Below, piece by piece: positions 11,201-24,904 of a stretch of DNA of 64,000 bases (within the stretch, counting starts at the first letter, position 1; the number at the start of each line of letters is the position of its first letter). Source of the stretch: Raffaelea ambrosiae (taxonomy: Eukaryota; Ascomycota; Sordariomycetes; Ophiostomatales; Ophiostomataceae). The stretch is from positions 592,332-656,331 of the forward strand of contig PCDI01000016.1 of the NCBI GenBank assembly GCA_002778195.1, read 5' to 3'. The position numbers and the translations under genes are program-made. Under the pieces are notes generated by a model. That model made no database searches and was not told where the DNA came from. It saw nothing but the letters and a program-made list of their open reading frames with translations.

Positions 11201-12257
11201 AAGAATGCCAACCGCTCAAGGACAAAGGCCTCGGCTCTTACTGACACACTTCAGCGGCGGGATTCAACGAATAAACCACAGATGCGGCGTCCGAACGATG
11301 AGCGGGCCCAACATCATTTGTCTATTGTGGAGGAGGTCAACACACACGAGTCCTTTAGCAGCGACAGGAACTCTGGGCGATCGAGGCGGTCTTGGTTCAG
11401 GAGACAATCCAAGGCAGAGTCTCACAGCAGCAGCTTGCATTCTGATGCAGTTGTTCGCCCATCTTCCCAGTCGTCTCGTCGTTCTGAGACGCCCATGTCA
11501 GCAGTGTCGTTCAATTTGCCACAAGCTTCCACTGGACGAAAGAGCTTTGTGTCGTCCAATTTGCCACAAGCTTCCACTGGACGCAAGAGCTTTGTGTTCC
11601 CTTTTTGGAAGAGTTTGAAAAGTGATAGCAAGCTGGCTGTTACAGGGGTGAACGAAGAAGATACCGACATGGCTGGTAACACGACAGTGAACCTCACGAA
11701 ACCCAAGAAGAAGACAAAGGGTCCCAGCCGCTCGGCCAGAGACAGCTTACGAGAGGAGGAAGAACAGAATGGACGCAAGATTGAGCCGCAGCAGAGTTGG
11801 CTGGCCAAACTGTTCCGTGTGAAGCCGGCGACAGCGCATATATGTCTGGGTATCTCCCAGCGCCGGGCGCGGCAAGAGATTGCCCTGCTGCTGAGGGAGT
11901 GGAGGTCTTACGGCATTCGTGATATTGAGGTCGACAAGGAGCACAACGTGATTTTTGCCCGGGTTGCTTCCAACAATTGTAAGTGATGTTGAACAGTGTT
12001 TTCCATGGCTGAAGACATGCTAACAAAATATCCTAGACTTGGGTATTCGTGAGGTCTCCTTTGCCTGCGAGATCATCACGGTGATTGAGCATGGGAAGCG
12101 TGGCCATCTGAGCATCATTCGCCTGACGCAGGAGAAAGGTTCAGCCAGTAGCTTCCATAAGGTGGCAGACACGATCAGAACGGTCCTTCAACAGCGCTAC
12201 CTCTTGGTACCGGACAAGCGCAAGGCCAAGATGATGATCAAGACGCTGAATGCTTGA
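8299..12257 (+). CDS. GIN4: Nim1/Gin4/Hsl1-family septin-associated Ser/Thr kinase
   Basis: Four exons: 8299-8927, 9020-9745, 9817-11978 and 12037-12257 (introns 92, 71 and 58 nt), giving 1,245 residues. The kinase domain covers about residues 104-375: glycine loop LGKGSSARV, VKIIAKK lysine, HRDLKPEN (258-265), DFG (278-280) and APE (303-305). An insert follows the lysine, as in this family. After the kinase comes a conserved block (LFYWLLYNYRERQLENF), a long Ser/Arg-rich disordered region, and a KA1-like C-terminus (SQRRARQEIALLLREW through VLQQRYLLVPDKRKAKMMIK) that should bind acidic lipids. Yeast members (Gin4, Kcc4, Hsl1) organise septins and inhibit Swe1/Wee1; Cdr2 is the fission-yeast counterpart. 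Which yeast paralogue is closest cannot be decided here. A 45-bp unit is duplicated at 11507-11596. Confidence 0.92.
11507..11596 (+). repeat. In-frame 45-bp direct duplication inside the kinase gene
   Basis: Two adjacent 45-bp copies (11507-11551 and 11552-11596) differ at only a few bases. Each encodes the same 15 residues, NLPQASTGRKSFV with its flanks. The unit adds a repeated basic Ser/Thr motif to the disordered linker. Confidence 0.9.
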
Positions 12258-13512
12258 GGAAGCAAAGCGACAAACAAGCATTGCCTGTAATGGGGTCATC
12301 TACATTGCTTTTACATTTTGGTGCAAAATATTGGAGTCTTGCCTGTATTATGCCTTCTTTTCTTCGTTTCTCCATTTCCGGCCCATGCTTTGGAGTTTCT
12401 TACACGGGCAAGATTGGACTCATTTTGAAAGTTGACATTTTCCTATTCATTAGCTTTTTTCATTTTCGTTTTGGTTCTGGATGCATTATATTGTGTGTGT
12501 TTGGGATTCTACTTTGGGATTTGGCGTTTTTGTCGCCGTTCGCTCAAAAAGGGCACTTGTTACCGGCTTTCACAGCTACCCACTGGTCTGTCTTCATAGC
12601 TGCCCTTTACAGCACTTCTTTCAACTCTAATAGTTCTGGGGGGGGGGGGAGGTTTGTGGGTTAATTATGTTTGGTTTTTCTGGTTTTGTCAACGGACACC
12701 CCGGTATTGCCTGTGAGAAGAATACAGGTTGACAAGCAGAAACATGGGGGGGGCAGTGCTCTTCATTTTGCAGAGCAGAGCACGTTGTCAGTGACAGGAA
12801 GCTCTTGTCATTGGTCTCTCTGTGTCCCATAGGATGAATGTTTTGTCTCGTTAGCAGTTAATCTTCTATGGTTGCCTTGGCGTTGTTAATTCTTTGGGGG
12901 GATTGAAAGGTATTTCGCCGGCGGTCAGTTGGGGGAGCAGACGAGCGATAGGACACATATGTCCAGGAATTTCAATGGTATGATAGAAACTCCTATAGTG
13001 TACGATGACCTCAGAAGCAAAGAGACAGAAAGACCAACATAGCAGAACGGGATTGGGCAAAGAATGGACCGGTACAGATACAGTTCCATATAATGGAAGG
13101 AAGAAGTTCGAATAACGCAAAATTCAAAACAATGATTCTCAATCGCTTTGTCGTACCAGCTTATCTGTGTGGCTTCATCTTTCACTCTCTGTTTTGATCC
13201 ATCTCCCGGCATCTTCCAGCCCAACGGCTGCAGCCATGTCTCAGTCAGTCCCGTCAGCCTGCGTGGCTCTTGTGCAACCATGGGAAAAGTAGGAAGACAC
13301 ACCTAGAACTCAGCCACCTGACGCTATCTAGATTTTGGTCATTCACATCCTCGCGTGAGAATGGCGTGTGTGTGAGAGAGCGAAAGGAGTGTAAGACGAC
13401 TTTGTGCTCGCCACCACCACCCCCGGAAGCCATGGCCGGAATTGGACGAGAAGGGAGGAGAGACAAAGAGGGCAGCAACCCCCTTTTCTTCCTCAATGTG
13501 TTCTTACTTTTT

Positions 13513-13570
13513 GTTTTGTTTTGTTTGTTTGTTTGTTTGTTTGCTTGTTTGTGTATGTGTGTGTGTTTGT
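13513..13570. repeat. GTTT/GT microsatellite
   Basis: About ten GTTT-like units run into a (GT)n-like tail. Simple low-complexity DNA. Confidence 0.85.
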
Positions 13571-14273
13571 CTTTCTTAATCAAGACTGACAATGGACGAT
13601 CACATTCGAAACACAACCGCTGCTCAAGTCTCGTTCGGTTCCGGTGTCTTCAGGAGGTTAATCAAGCAAGGAGCTTTTGATGGACTCTTAAAGAAGGTCG
13701 GCTCAATAACAGACCTTGTCTCCGACTCCAATTGGGAAAAAGTAAAATTGAAAAATTGAAAAAGAAGGAGAAAAAAAATCTGTCCCCGGTATCGTGGGAA
13801 CTCGGTAAAGAAGCAAAACTCTTGCCTCTCCGGTGGTGGACGGCATGACGGACACGATTCTCTTTCTCCTCCGCCTTCTCTCGCTGCCAATACAGAGAGA
13901 GGGCTGCACCCTTGCCCCCAGCGGCTGCAGCAAGTCGGTCTGCAAGAAAGGGGGGTTTTCTTTTTGACGAAAAGCTTTCCTCTTCCAACCTCTCTCTCTC
14001 TCTCCGTTTATTCGCAGAACGCTGCATGCTTGTCTGCGCAAATGCAAAGACAAAAGAGAAAACGCAAGAGGATCAACAGCAAAAAAAAAAAAAAAAAGCA
14101 TGTGAAGAGAGGAGAGGGTGTCATGCTTTATCATCTGTCATCTTTTGCCAGGGGTGGAAACGGGGTCACCACACAGACGTCGCACTTGTGGGACTGCATG
14201 GGTGTAGGGGGAGAAGGCGGAGGGTGTGTGAGAACGAGGCTGCTACATTGCTATATAAAGACACAGGAAACGA

Positions 14274-14312
14274 GCAATCAATGCAATCAACACAATCAAT
14301 GCAATCAATCAA
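14274..14312. repeat. AATC/CAAT-type microsatellite
   Basis: Imperfect repeats of CAATCAATG and CAATCAA. Confidence 0.75.
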
Positions 14313-14966
14313 CCGTCAGCACGAATACGGAACAAAGGGCAAAAACAAAGATAACGAGAAAAATGCAGCATGCCAAAATAAGGTAGAAATTCAACAACCA
14401 ATGTTTTTTTACGAATTTGTTTGGTTTTTGTACGTCTGCTGCCTGTCTGCATGTCATGCACGAATCTACCACCCTCCATCCGAGAAGCAGGGTTGGTTTG
14501 GTTGTTTGGTACTGTGTGCCCCTTTTGCTGCTCTTGCTGGTAGGTAGTCAGGTCTCTTGTGTATAAGCTTCTCATAGGCGGGCGACCGCATTGGATAGCT
14601 TCTCGTTCCATCATGTGGTTTCTTGCGGTCGCTCTCCTCCGCCTGTCCGCGTTCCGCCATTCGCTTTCGTTGCAGCCGACGGCAACCAAAAACAAAAATC
14701 AAACCAGCTGCGGGATGCAACGGCGTGTGTCTATTGTCCAAGGTAGGAATAGAGTATGGTACATCATATATAACAAAGATGTGCCGTTCGCCGGCGGCGC
14801 GGCGAAGCGGCGGGGGGGGGGGGCACGCGAGCATGCAACAAGAAAAAAACATGAACCGTTTTCTGCTTTCTCGATGCGGTAGGTGCTTTCATTGTGCATG
14901 GTGCAAACACATGCGGCATGCGTATGCCTGCGTGCTTGCATGCGTGCATTCTTGCATCCTTCTGTC

Positions 14967-14997
14967 CCTCTCTCTCTCTCTCTCTCTCACACACACA
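14967..14997. repeat. (CT)n followed by (CA)n microsatellite
   Basis: About ten CT units pass directly into CACACA. Confidence 0.9.
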
Positions 14998-16217
14998 TTG
15001 AAGCTGCAGGAGCTTCCTTCTCCTCCGAGCCAGGCAGATCCCGAGAAAAACCCAAATGCCATATTCCGTGGTTGTCGAAAGAAGAGCCTTTTGTGCCTTG
15101 GCATCGACAAAACGTGCTTTGCATTGCTACTTCGACGACGCACGAGGCCTGCAAGATGGCAAAGAAAGTGTCGGAGACGAACGATGGCACCAGCCAGGGC
15201 CCCCCTCCCCAAAAGGAGCTGTCACATTGCTGTATGTCTCTGTGGGTTTTGCTTTGTTTGTCTTTCTTTCTTTCCTGACCGGGGAGCCCATCTAAGCTAT
15301 GGCTTCGTGGGAAGCAAAGCACATGGGCCACCAAATGGTGTGCCAAAGCTACGTCGGAGAGCTTTCTGCAGCTTCTTCCCCTCCCCCTTTCCAGTGTCCT
15401 TGATTTTCTCTTGGCAAGCAGAACGGTCCAGGAGGGTGGGACAGCCTCTCAGGGATCTTTTGTGTGCGCGCGTGCGTGCGTGTGTGTGTCCCCCTTTTTG
15501 TATTTCCAAAGGCACGATGTTCGGTAGACAGGGCCGTGCTCTCGGTTAAACTATGTATTTTTGGTGTCCATTGTCCCGTTGTCATTTTGATCATGTTCCC
15601 CTTTCTTCTTGGGGAGATCAGCTCGACGGTTTGTTTGTCAGACACTTGTCCTATTCTTTGGATCCTTGCACACCCCCTCCCCCATGTGACAGCTCGTACG
15701 AGCGATCCCGTCAGAATTTGGTTCCCGTCTTCTTCGTTACATTGGGACACTCATATTTGCCTCCAGCCTGGATTCTTAGTTTCGGGGTTATTTTTTTGTT
15801 CTCCCGTTCAGAGATCAACCTTGCAGAGAAGCACGAACGGAAAATGGCTGCTGAAGAGTATGACAAGATAACCAAAAGACTGGTCCAGAACACGAGATTG
15901 CCATCCGTTTTCGCGGGGTCCCCCACGAATTGGGGGGAAACAGATGACAGCAAGATGGGCAGACGGCCGAAGACGAGCCAGAACATACGACTGGGACACA
16001 TATAAAGAAGGGGTGGTGGGGAACGAATCGCACAGCACGACAATGGGGCTGCTATTGGCATCGCCAATCGAGTACGGAATTCGGGGTTGGTTTGACAATT
16101 CGCAGAAGCAAAGAGAAAGACAGAGAAAGAGTCAAGAAGAACAGGGAGAGCAGCCGGGCCACGACGACCACCCCACGTTCTTGATAAGACAATGGAGGGC
16201 AGAGAACAACGAGGACC

Positions 16218-16248
<31 letters not shown>

Positions 16249-16250
16249 AG
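16218..16250. repeat. (GA)n microsatellite
   Basis: GA/AGAG run with small interruptions. Confidence 0.88.
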
Positions 16251-17092
16251 CGGAGGAAACAGGGAAGGCTGCGGGCTGCCACACGACACGTCTAGACGGT
16301 CGGTGGCGTAGTCGGCAGCGTTCATTCCCGTCGTGTGTGTGTGTGTGTTTGCGTGTGTGGTGTGGGTGGTTTGGAGAGTTGTACCCATCAGGTTGTACAG
16401 AGTACATATGGCAGGGAGGAGGAGCCGGCCCGAGGACGCTTGTAGATGGGACTTGGCCTGCTCGCATGCGGGAAGGCTGTGGATGCATTGAACCCTGGGG
16501 GGAAAAGCAGCAACACTCCGAGGCCAGCCCGCTCCAATCAGGCCGAAAGAGGGAGCGACAGCATTTTTGATAAGCGTGTGTGTAGATGACGGGCTCTCCT
16601 TCTCCCTTTTCGGGACGCTTGACGAGTACAAACATGGACAGGACAACAACAGCCAGCAAGGCAAACAAACAGACAAGCAAACCAAAGGAAAAAAAAACCC
16701 GCAGACGTTCAAACACCTCGGCCTCGCGTTTCCGCTCCTGCTCCTAACACCCTCGTCTCTTTTTTTTTTTTTTTGGACCGGCCGTCATCGTTGTTGTTGT
16801 TGTTGCCATGACCGAGCAGAACCATCAAAAGAAGAACCACCCAGACACAACTGCCGTACGTCCATGCTGTGCGATCTACAGGGGTTTTCTGAAGAACAAG
16901 CGACCATGTAGAAACATCCACGCAACGCGCAACGGCTCGCCGTAGACAATAGATGGCCACCGCAACCTGGATGGCACTGGCCGCGAACAGCAGAGAACAG
17001 AGGGCACACACACCCTCTTGTGCAGGACACACATTCTCGGTTCCAACGACCCAGCATGTCGCACTGCATCTTGGACAAGAGGCCCGGTGGGC

Positions 17093-17093
17093 G

Positions 17094-17120
<27 letters not shown>
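17093..17120. repeat. (CT)n microsatellite
   Basis: Uninterrupted TCTCTC run of about 28 bases. Confidence 0.92.
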
Positions 17121-17125
<5 letters not shown>

Positions 17126-20100
17126 GTTGGGTTGTTCTTGACTTGCCTTGTGCTGTCTTTTTTTTTTGGTCTTTTTCTTTTTTTGTTCTTCGCTTTCCTT
17201 CGTTCTACGTTCACTCTTTCTCTTGCCCGTCACGGCCAGCCACAGTCTAGTGATGCGTGTCGGGAGATCCTTCCAACAAATGGGCCGCCGATATACGAGT
17301 GAATCGGCCGAGGCTGCTACGAGCGAGAAGATCGAGGCCAGCCTCGGACAGGTACCAGGTAGTAAGTAGCTCCGACAGGTAGCTCCGACAGGTAGATAGC
17401 TACGGCAGCTCGGGCCCCTTGTTGGCCCCGTAGAGCACGAGCTCCAGAGCGGTAGCCAGCGGCAGAACGCGCACTTTCCCCGCGGTGTCCTCCTTCTCTG
17501 GCTGCCTGCTTTTCTTATTTGCCTCTCCTTCTCTGTTGTATGCTCGTAACGCATCGGACAGATCGTGGGCTTCGGTCGACTGATCCGTCTCCCACTCCCG
17601 CGTGCATGGCAACGAAGAATTGAACGTGCCCGGCCAAACTCAGCAATCCAAGCCGAACCCCCCCCCCAAAGCCTGCAGTCCAATCCGGCGGTGTTGGATA
17701 TGGGGACCCCGGATTGGCTACCCGCGTAGACAGGCCAATGCAAGCCAGATACATGCCAAGAGGGTTTTTTTTTTGCTTGTTTTCTTTTCCTTTCTTTTTC
17801 TTTTTTCCGTTAGTTTGGCGTTGCCTCTTATCTTCTTCTTGCTCTCAACGAAAACTTTGTGCGTCTCCATTGAGTAGAAAAGTACGCTGTGTTATCTCCT
17901 GTTTCCCAATTGGGTGTTTTTGTTTTTATTCGCGCTCGTCCTGAATAGACAAGAAAAAAAAGGACAGCTTCTTTTTTTGGCAGCTTGTTTTTTTTTTCTA
18001 TTAGCAAAGGCCCATGCTGTAAGCTCTGTGTCGTGTTTATTTCTTCTTACGCTCTGTGTCGTGTTTTGTTTCTTTTTTTGGTGCTCGAGCCTTACTTGTA
18101 CCGTGCTTTGTGCAGCATCCATCATACCATATTAAGCCTGTTTTCAGATGCTGTCCTTTTGGTTTAGCTGATGTCTTATGTATCTGGAGATATTGCTTCA
18201 TAGTGGAAAAGTTTAATCTGGTTGAGACAGAGACACTGCAGGCATGCAACCCCCCATGTTTTCTGTCTGTCTCGGTCTTTTATTTTTTTTATTTTTTTTT
18301 TATTTTTTTGGTTGGTTGCTGACAGAGCTGCAATGCCGTTTTTTTTCTTACGCATGGCAAGTTCGGCACTCTCTCCTGTCCTACTTTCCTCATTCTTGTC
18401 TCGTCATCCTTCATCCCTTTCATCCCCGCGCTGTTTCCCCAGGTTTTCAGGTTGAAATTTTGTTTTGTTTTTGTCTTTTAATGTTGGTCTCTTATCCAAG
18501 GCAGCAGGGATGCACCTGGCACAAGAAGGATTTTTCCTATTTTTTATCTAATGTTTATGCAATTTATTGCTTTCGTTGATTTTTTCCAATTTTTTTTTTC
18601 ACCTTCACATATATTGGCCTGTCGTCGTCTCAGTTCCGGGAACAGTTTAGCACGCCATCGCCTGGGACATTGGGGTAATACGAAAGGCCATGATCTCACA
18701 TATCTGACACAGCACGCGCATACGGCGTACGTGGACAGACAGATGGCCGGGAACGTAATCCTGCGTGTTCAACATGGACAACATTGGAGGCAAGTACGCC
18801 GCACAAATAGCTAGAATTGGCAGTAATAGTAATACGCCACGGCCAGAAACAAGATTGCCCAGGATGTCTCAACAAAAGAACAAGATGGCGTCCCCCCCCC
18901 CTCCCCCCTGTTGGCCCGCCTTTTTGTCTTTGCGTAGAACTTCGTAGCATGTGGCTGTATCTATATAGTACGAGCAACGGTATCTCGCCTCGCTTAGGCT
19001 GGTCTTGCCCTTGGTCAGCCGGGATCGGCATTGCTGGAAGGGAGGGGCGAGCTTGAACCGCGATGGGCACAAAACAGCAACAAGCAAGCTGCAGGAGCTC
19101 TCTTGGAAACTGGGAAACCGAACAGAACAAGGCAGCTCTGTCTTTCTCTTTGGCCACCCCTCCTCTGTCGTTGACAACACCCAACGCCCAGTGCATATGC
19201 CACGCCCCTCCTCGATGTCTCTGGTTGGAATCTGCTTTCTCTCATTTGTCCGTCTTTCTCGCAGCTCCTGTATCTCCAGTATCTCCAGTATCTCCTGTAA
19301 CTATCTGCTGTACGACCATCTGCTGTAGGTGTATGCCTCGCCGATGTCGTTGCTTCTCTCATCCAACTACAACTCGTGGCATGATATCTTATCTTCACAC
19401 CCTGGCAGCAAATCCTCCCACTCTTGTCAAAAGGTCCCCCCCTCCCAAAAGTGACTGGTCACCGCCTCTGCCAGACTGATTTTCCCATGGTTTTTTATTT
19501 TACGTTGATGCGTTTGTTTGACAACTGATGGTGTGTAGCAGGGGGGGGACCAGCACCAGAGATGTGTGGTGGTGTGGAGGGGGTGTGTACGAGTGTGTCT
19601 TTTTGGGAGCTCCCACATACGACTACTCGTACAGACAAGAGCTCTCTCCCTGCAAGTGGGATGCAAGTGGGATGCAGCTTTGGCTCCTACTCGCTGTTTT
19701 GGCAGCCAAAAAAATGGGAACGTCCGGAGATTTCCACAAAATATGCTCACGCGTCCATCTCCCACTCTGTCAAGAAAAGGAAAAAAAAAGATAAAATGTT
19801 CTATCAAAGACCGACATTTTTAAGACACACATGAAATGCATAACTATCTTGAACCGCTGCAGCTCATACATAATTACACCGTGGTCATTGCGCCCGGTTC
19901 TGGCACACTCCCCACATTTTCTTCCTTTTGCCTGCCGCCCACGCTAAAGCAACCACACACCTCACACAGAAGCAGTCAATAGGCGTGAAGTGTTGTTCAC
20001 CGTCTTTTTTTGCACCTTCTATACTCGTAGATATATATCATATATTCTGCCTTTTTGTCAAAGAGGACAAGGGGGGGGGCCAGGAGGGTGTCACCAGGCG

Positions 20101-20191
20101 AGGTGGTGTAGAGAGAGCGCGTACTCGTACTCGCCCATATTATCTTGGGCGCCAGATGATAGCATTTTGCATGATAGCCAAAAGCAAGAGA

Positions 20192-20213
20192 CTCTCTCTC
20201 TCTCTCTCTCTAT
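20192..20213. repeat. (CT)n microsatellite
   Basis: Uninterrupted CT run. A second CT-rich stretch with TCTCTGC units follows at about 20,385-20,450. Confidence 0.9.
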
Positions 20214-20893
20214 CTCGCGTCTTGATCGTCCTTCTTCCGCGGCGACGACCGCCCGCCGGCCATCGGCCGAACACGAAATACATCTTCCGCCGCTCACCTG
20301 GCCATTTCGCTATCCCTGGTCTCCATGATCACCTTCCTGCGTGTGTACTCGTGTGTGTGTTTTCCTCGTATCTCTCCGCATGTCTCTGCCCCTCTCTGTC
20401 TCTCCCCGTCTCTCTCTGCGTCTCTCCGTGTCTCTCAGCGTCTACCAGGCCGGCATCCTTCCTCTTGTCTGAGACAGCCAGGTTTTCGCTCTGTCCTGAT
20501 AACAGCTCTCCTGATAACACAATCAATTCGCAATTCGCCCCGTGGGGGGATCCCAAGAACGAAGGAAGAAGATGGCCCCCCTCCCTCCCCTCCTGGTCTT
20601 GGCTCTCTTTCTCTTTTTCCTTATTCTTCGTGGGGGCCGAACGCGGACCGGACTTTGATGTGATGGTCTCTTTTCTGCCCTTTATCAACCCGAAGCCGTC
20701 ACTCTCTCCCCATAATATCTTCGGTTCGGTGGTAGGATAGCATATCAGCCCTGGGTTTTTTTGTCTGGGTACTACGAGTATGTCGACAGCAGATAAAATC
20801 GAACGCGCCTTTGCCCACCCCGGGCTGACAGCAGTTCGACGAGCACAAGTACGAACTTATTTACACTTGTTATTACCACCCACAAGGCACTTG

Positions 20894-20917
20894 CCCCCCC
20901 CCCCCCCCCCCCCCCCC
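20894..20917. repeat. Poly-C tract (24 C)
   Basis: An uninterrupted run of 24 C. Runs this long are prone to length error in sequencing and could form G-quadruplex or i-motif structures. Confidence 0.9.
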
Positions 20918-23900
20918 GGCGAGGCCGAGCCCAGGGCCAAGCAAGTAAAATAAAAAAGAGAAACAAAAAGAGAAACAAAAATACACAAAAATACACGCTG
21001 AGCCTTGTTCCTTTTAGGTAGCTGTTAATTTTAAAGATAATGCAGGCAGTTATCTTGCTATGGGTGGCTGTTTTAGGCCTTCTCTGTTTTAGGTAGCTCC
21101 TTGACTAACAACAGTGGGCAGCAGTCCATAACGTGCCCGAGTCGATGAATGGCGAGAGACAGAGAGCCTATCTTCTTACAACGGCGAGGGCGAGGGGCCG
21201 TAGGAAGACTGTACGCGAGTAGCATGGAAGGAAAATAAGGTTACATTTTTTATGAACGCCGTCCTACATCTTGGTAGGTGCCGGAGCCCTGATGGCCCTT
21301 CAGAGAGGGGTTTGTATGAAAATGGCGCCGCACTGGACCTTTTCAGCCCACCCACCTGGATAAAACTAAGAAACCGCCCACGCTCACGTGATGTAACCTT
21401 GACACCTTTGTATGCAGGACATGCAAAAGCCTATGCAAGCCCCGTTACAAGGTGGTAATGCACACATTTGATACAGGTGGCTAATACAAGTGATACAAGA
21501 GACACAAGAGACGCAAGTGACACAAGCATGTACCAGAAACACTGTATTCGTCGTTTCCTAACACTATGTGCTCGCAATCGTGCAATAGGCAAAAGGGCAA
21601 AATGGGCAAAATGGGCAAGAAGGGCGAAAGAGCGGGGAATAATCCCGTAGACCAAAAAAAAAAGAAAAGAAAAAGACGACTACTCGTACACAGAACCACA
21701 CGTTCTTTTCTCAGGACACATGACCGCCACCTGGTCCGGCCAAGTAAAAATTCTGACATGAACCAGCTACAAGCGCAATCCGGGGGCGAAATAGAGCGAG
21801 GAACAAAAAAAAAAGACCAGTAGTAGAAATGTAGGTCTGGAGAAGGCGGCAAAAAAGCCAAAGATGACCAAGAAATATCAGTATGTACTCGCACTTATAG
21901 AAGGCGATAAAAAGACGAACAAATTAAACGAGTCAATAGACGAGAGAAATTTAGTATAAAAAAAAAACCCGAAGAGCGGCAAAAAAGTGACAGACAACCC
22001 ATGAAAGAAGAAGCTCACTAGTATAACTACGAGTACTGACTAGACCTGCCTCTTTCTTCAATGGTGGCTTGTTCTTTTTGCCGAGGATTAGAACGGCTTG
22101 TCTGTTTTTTTTTTTCTGGAGACTGGCTGGCGCGAGGGAATACTCCGTGCGCATGCCCGTCCTATTTTTTTTCTTCTGGAATTTCACGTTTGCGTGTAAC
22201 CAGGAGCAGGGTCTCTGAGGAGCAGCAAAAGATCCTAAGACGCGGCAGGACAAGACACTACATCCAGGGAGAGGAACGTGGACAGATATCATGATTACGA
22301 CAGGTTTACGAGTACGGTATCGACATGTACGCCGACGTACAAGAGGAGCAGAATAATAAAATCAGAATAAAAATTCAAGGCTGGAGCATCCCCAGTCTAG
22401 AAAGTCCAGAAGACAGAGAGACAGCACGCAAAAAAAAAAAAGACTTTTTTAGTTTAGTGTCTCTCTGGGGGAGATCATCCCAGGCGAACAGGGGTGGTGG
22501 TGGTGGTGGGACCCCTCTATGGGACGTCTGTGTGTGTGTGGGTGAGTGGATTGCAAAGTGTTCGCGAACGTTTGCGCGAAAAACCCCGGAAAGTCAGAGG
22601 AGTGGTTAATGCGTGAGAGAGAGGAGGAGGGAGAGTGGAAAGAAGCTGAAGAAGCAGAACAAGCACCAGTGGCTAGAAGACGCAGAAGGCAAAAAAAAAA
22701 AAGGTTCCGACTTGTTCCGCATGAGCGAAAAGCCAAAATGAATCTTTCTGGGTCTTACTTGGGTTTACTGGGTCCTCTGGGTCCTCTGGGGGTCTTCCGG
22801 GGCATCTAGGTCTTTGCAAGGGATAGGAGACTTTCTTGTTCGGGCAAGGTTGAAAAAGAGATGCGTTGGACGGGATGGTTTTGATGGGTCTTGGTTTGAT
22901 ATTGGCCCTCGTAGAGGCTGGCTGGCCCTGCTGGATGGAGTAATACAGTCGAGGTGTGGCCGGCCGGCGGTGTCCAGGGATTGAGGTGTTTGAGAAATTG
23001 TTGGGGTTGAAAGGGCGGAGGGAAAAGGGAAAAGCAGAAACAGAAAGAGGGGAGGGGGGATAATTCGAAGGATGCAGGCAGGCCGAAGAAAAGAAAAGAC
23101 GGGGTAAAGAGAACATGGATGGCGGCGTATCTTATGCCGGAAGGGGAGAGGAGCTGGGGAAGAAGGGAAGCTATGGGTATCTTGCAATACATTCGCAGGT
23201 ACTAACTAGTTGTGTCGGAAGGAACAGGTTTTAAGAATTTGGCTGTTGATGGAACTTGGAATGATGGGCTCTAAAAGCTTGGGAGGCGTATGTGTAAATG
23301 GGAGCAGACTTGGCAGAAAGGCAAACCAGGAAGCCAGAAAGGCGGAAACAGCAGACAAACAGGACACCGCAAGCCCATACGCAGGCAACTCATCTGATTA
23401 TAAAGCACGCCGACCCCAGCCAAGCACTTGAGCCTCTGCAGTATTGGCCCAGGAGGCAGTTGGAACATCCGGGGCATTGGTCACAGAAACTGGCGCTGCC
23501 GCCAGGGGTTCGCAGATGCTCAGAGATTCGCCATTGACCACTCACCTCCGCGTCAGCCCCTCCGCCAGGTTGATAGATGGCCCGACTGGCTCCCCCCCCC
23601 CTCTCTCCCAAAGGGCGTCCCTAACACTATACCAAAGTAGATGGTTCATAGAAAGGGCGGCCCAAGGGCGGACAGGCCAGAGCGGACAAGTAAGCGAGCT
23701 GGGCTGGGCTGTTGGCGTGTCCCCGGCATTGCATCCGGCTGGACCAAGCGTGCGCGGCAGCCAGGGCGAGAACAATACGAGCGTCAGGAGCGTCAGGAGC
23801 AGCGTGCTGCTACATACATAGTATTCGTTACGTGCCCTGTCCTCTTGTGCACACCGGTGGGATGACGCAACAACGCCGAGGAGGATAGATTACGGAGACG

Positions 23901-24868
23901 GTATGTATGTGCGTGTGCGTGTGCCTTGATTCAACGGATGGAGCACGAGAGAACTCGGGCATGCGACGATGCAGTGAGTACTATGTCGGCGTATTCTGTA
24001 CGAGTTATTGCACTTGTTACTCTACCATGTACGAAGCAAAGAAGATATCGCAAAGAGAGACAGACACGCAAAACGCCGAGCAAAAAAGCGGATCACTGCC
24101 GGTCACGCCCACAGTGTTTTTTCACATCCTTCCACGCCTTCCTTCAGCGGCTTCCACCACGCTAGCCCAAAAACACGCCTCCACCCATCGCTCCTGCCTC
24201 CCCGGGCTGCCACCCGCCGGCAGCGTGCCCTCGTCCCCAATCCCCCATCCCACGCGGCAGCATTGCCCAGTTAGCGTGCGACGCCTGCAAGTCAGAGGTA
24301 CTTGCCAGAGGGACTTCCCTCGCCTGCGGCACCCGTACCCTGGCTGAGGGTGCCTTTGTCGGTGGCCCTCGGTCGCTCTTTCCAGTCTGTGCGTGTCATT
24401 CCCCCCCTCTCTGTGCTCTGTGCTCTGTGCTCCTTCCCTGGCTCCCCTCGGCTCCCTGCTTCTGGCTGTCCATCCCCCCCCTCCTTATGGGGGCCGCCGG
24501 CCAGAGCCACTAACTAACAAGTTAGTGAATACCACCACCACAGCCAGCCGGAACTGGAATTGTGGGCTTTTTTTGACACAAATCTCCCATTCCAGCGGCC
24601 GGCACGATATGTCTCGTCTCTTTCTTTTTGCGTCCACCCACAACCCAAACCCAGACTAGCCACACACCCCCCCAACAACGAACACAACGCTCGCTCGCGC
24701 CGGTACATTCGTGCATTACATTACACTCACCCGTCTGTTCTTTTTTTTTTCCTTTCCTTTCCTTTCTTGTCCAGTCTGTCCTGTCCCTCTCTCGCTGCCG
24801 CTGCAGTGCATCTTTGCCTCTTCTTCCACACCGACCTGCTCGGACTCTGCTGTCGCTTTCTGTCTTCT

Positions 24869-24904
24869 TTTCTGTTTCTGTTTCTGTTTCTGTTTCTGTT
24901 TCTC
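24869..24904. repeat. (TTTCTG)n hexanucleotide repeat upstream of REG1
   Basis: Five perfect TTTCTG units and one imperfect unit, within the pyrimidine-rich region about 0.9 kb upstream of the REG1 start. Confidence 0.9.

Noticed and set aside
16305..16335. tRNA-like TGGCGTAGTCGG followed by GTTCATTCC
   Set aside because: The two boxes are only about ten bases apart, too close for a tRNA.
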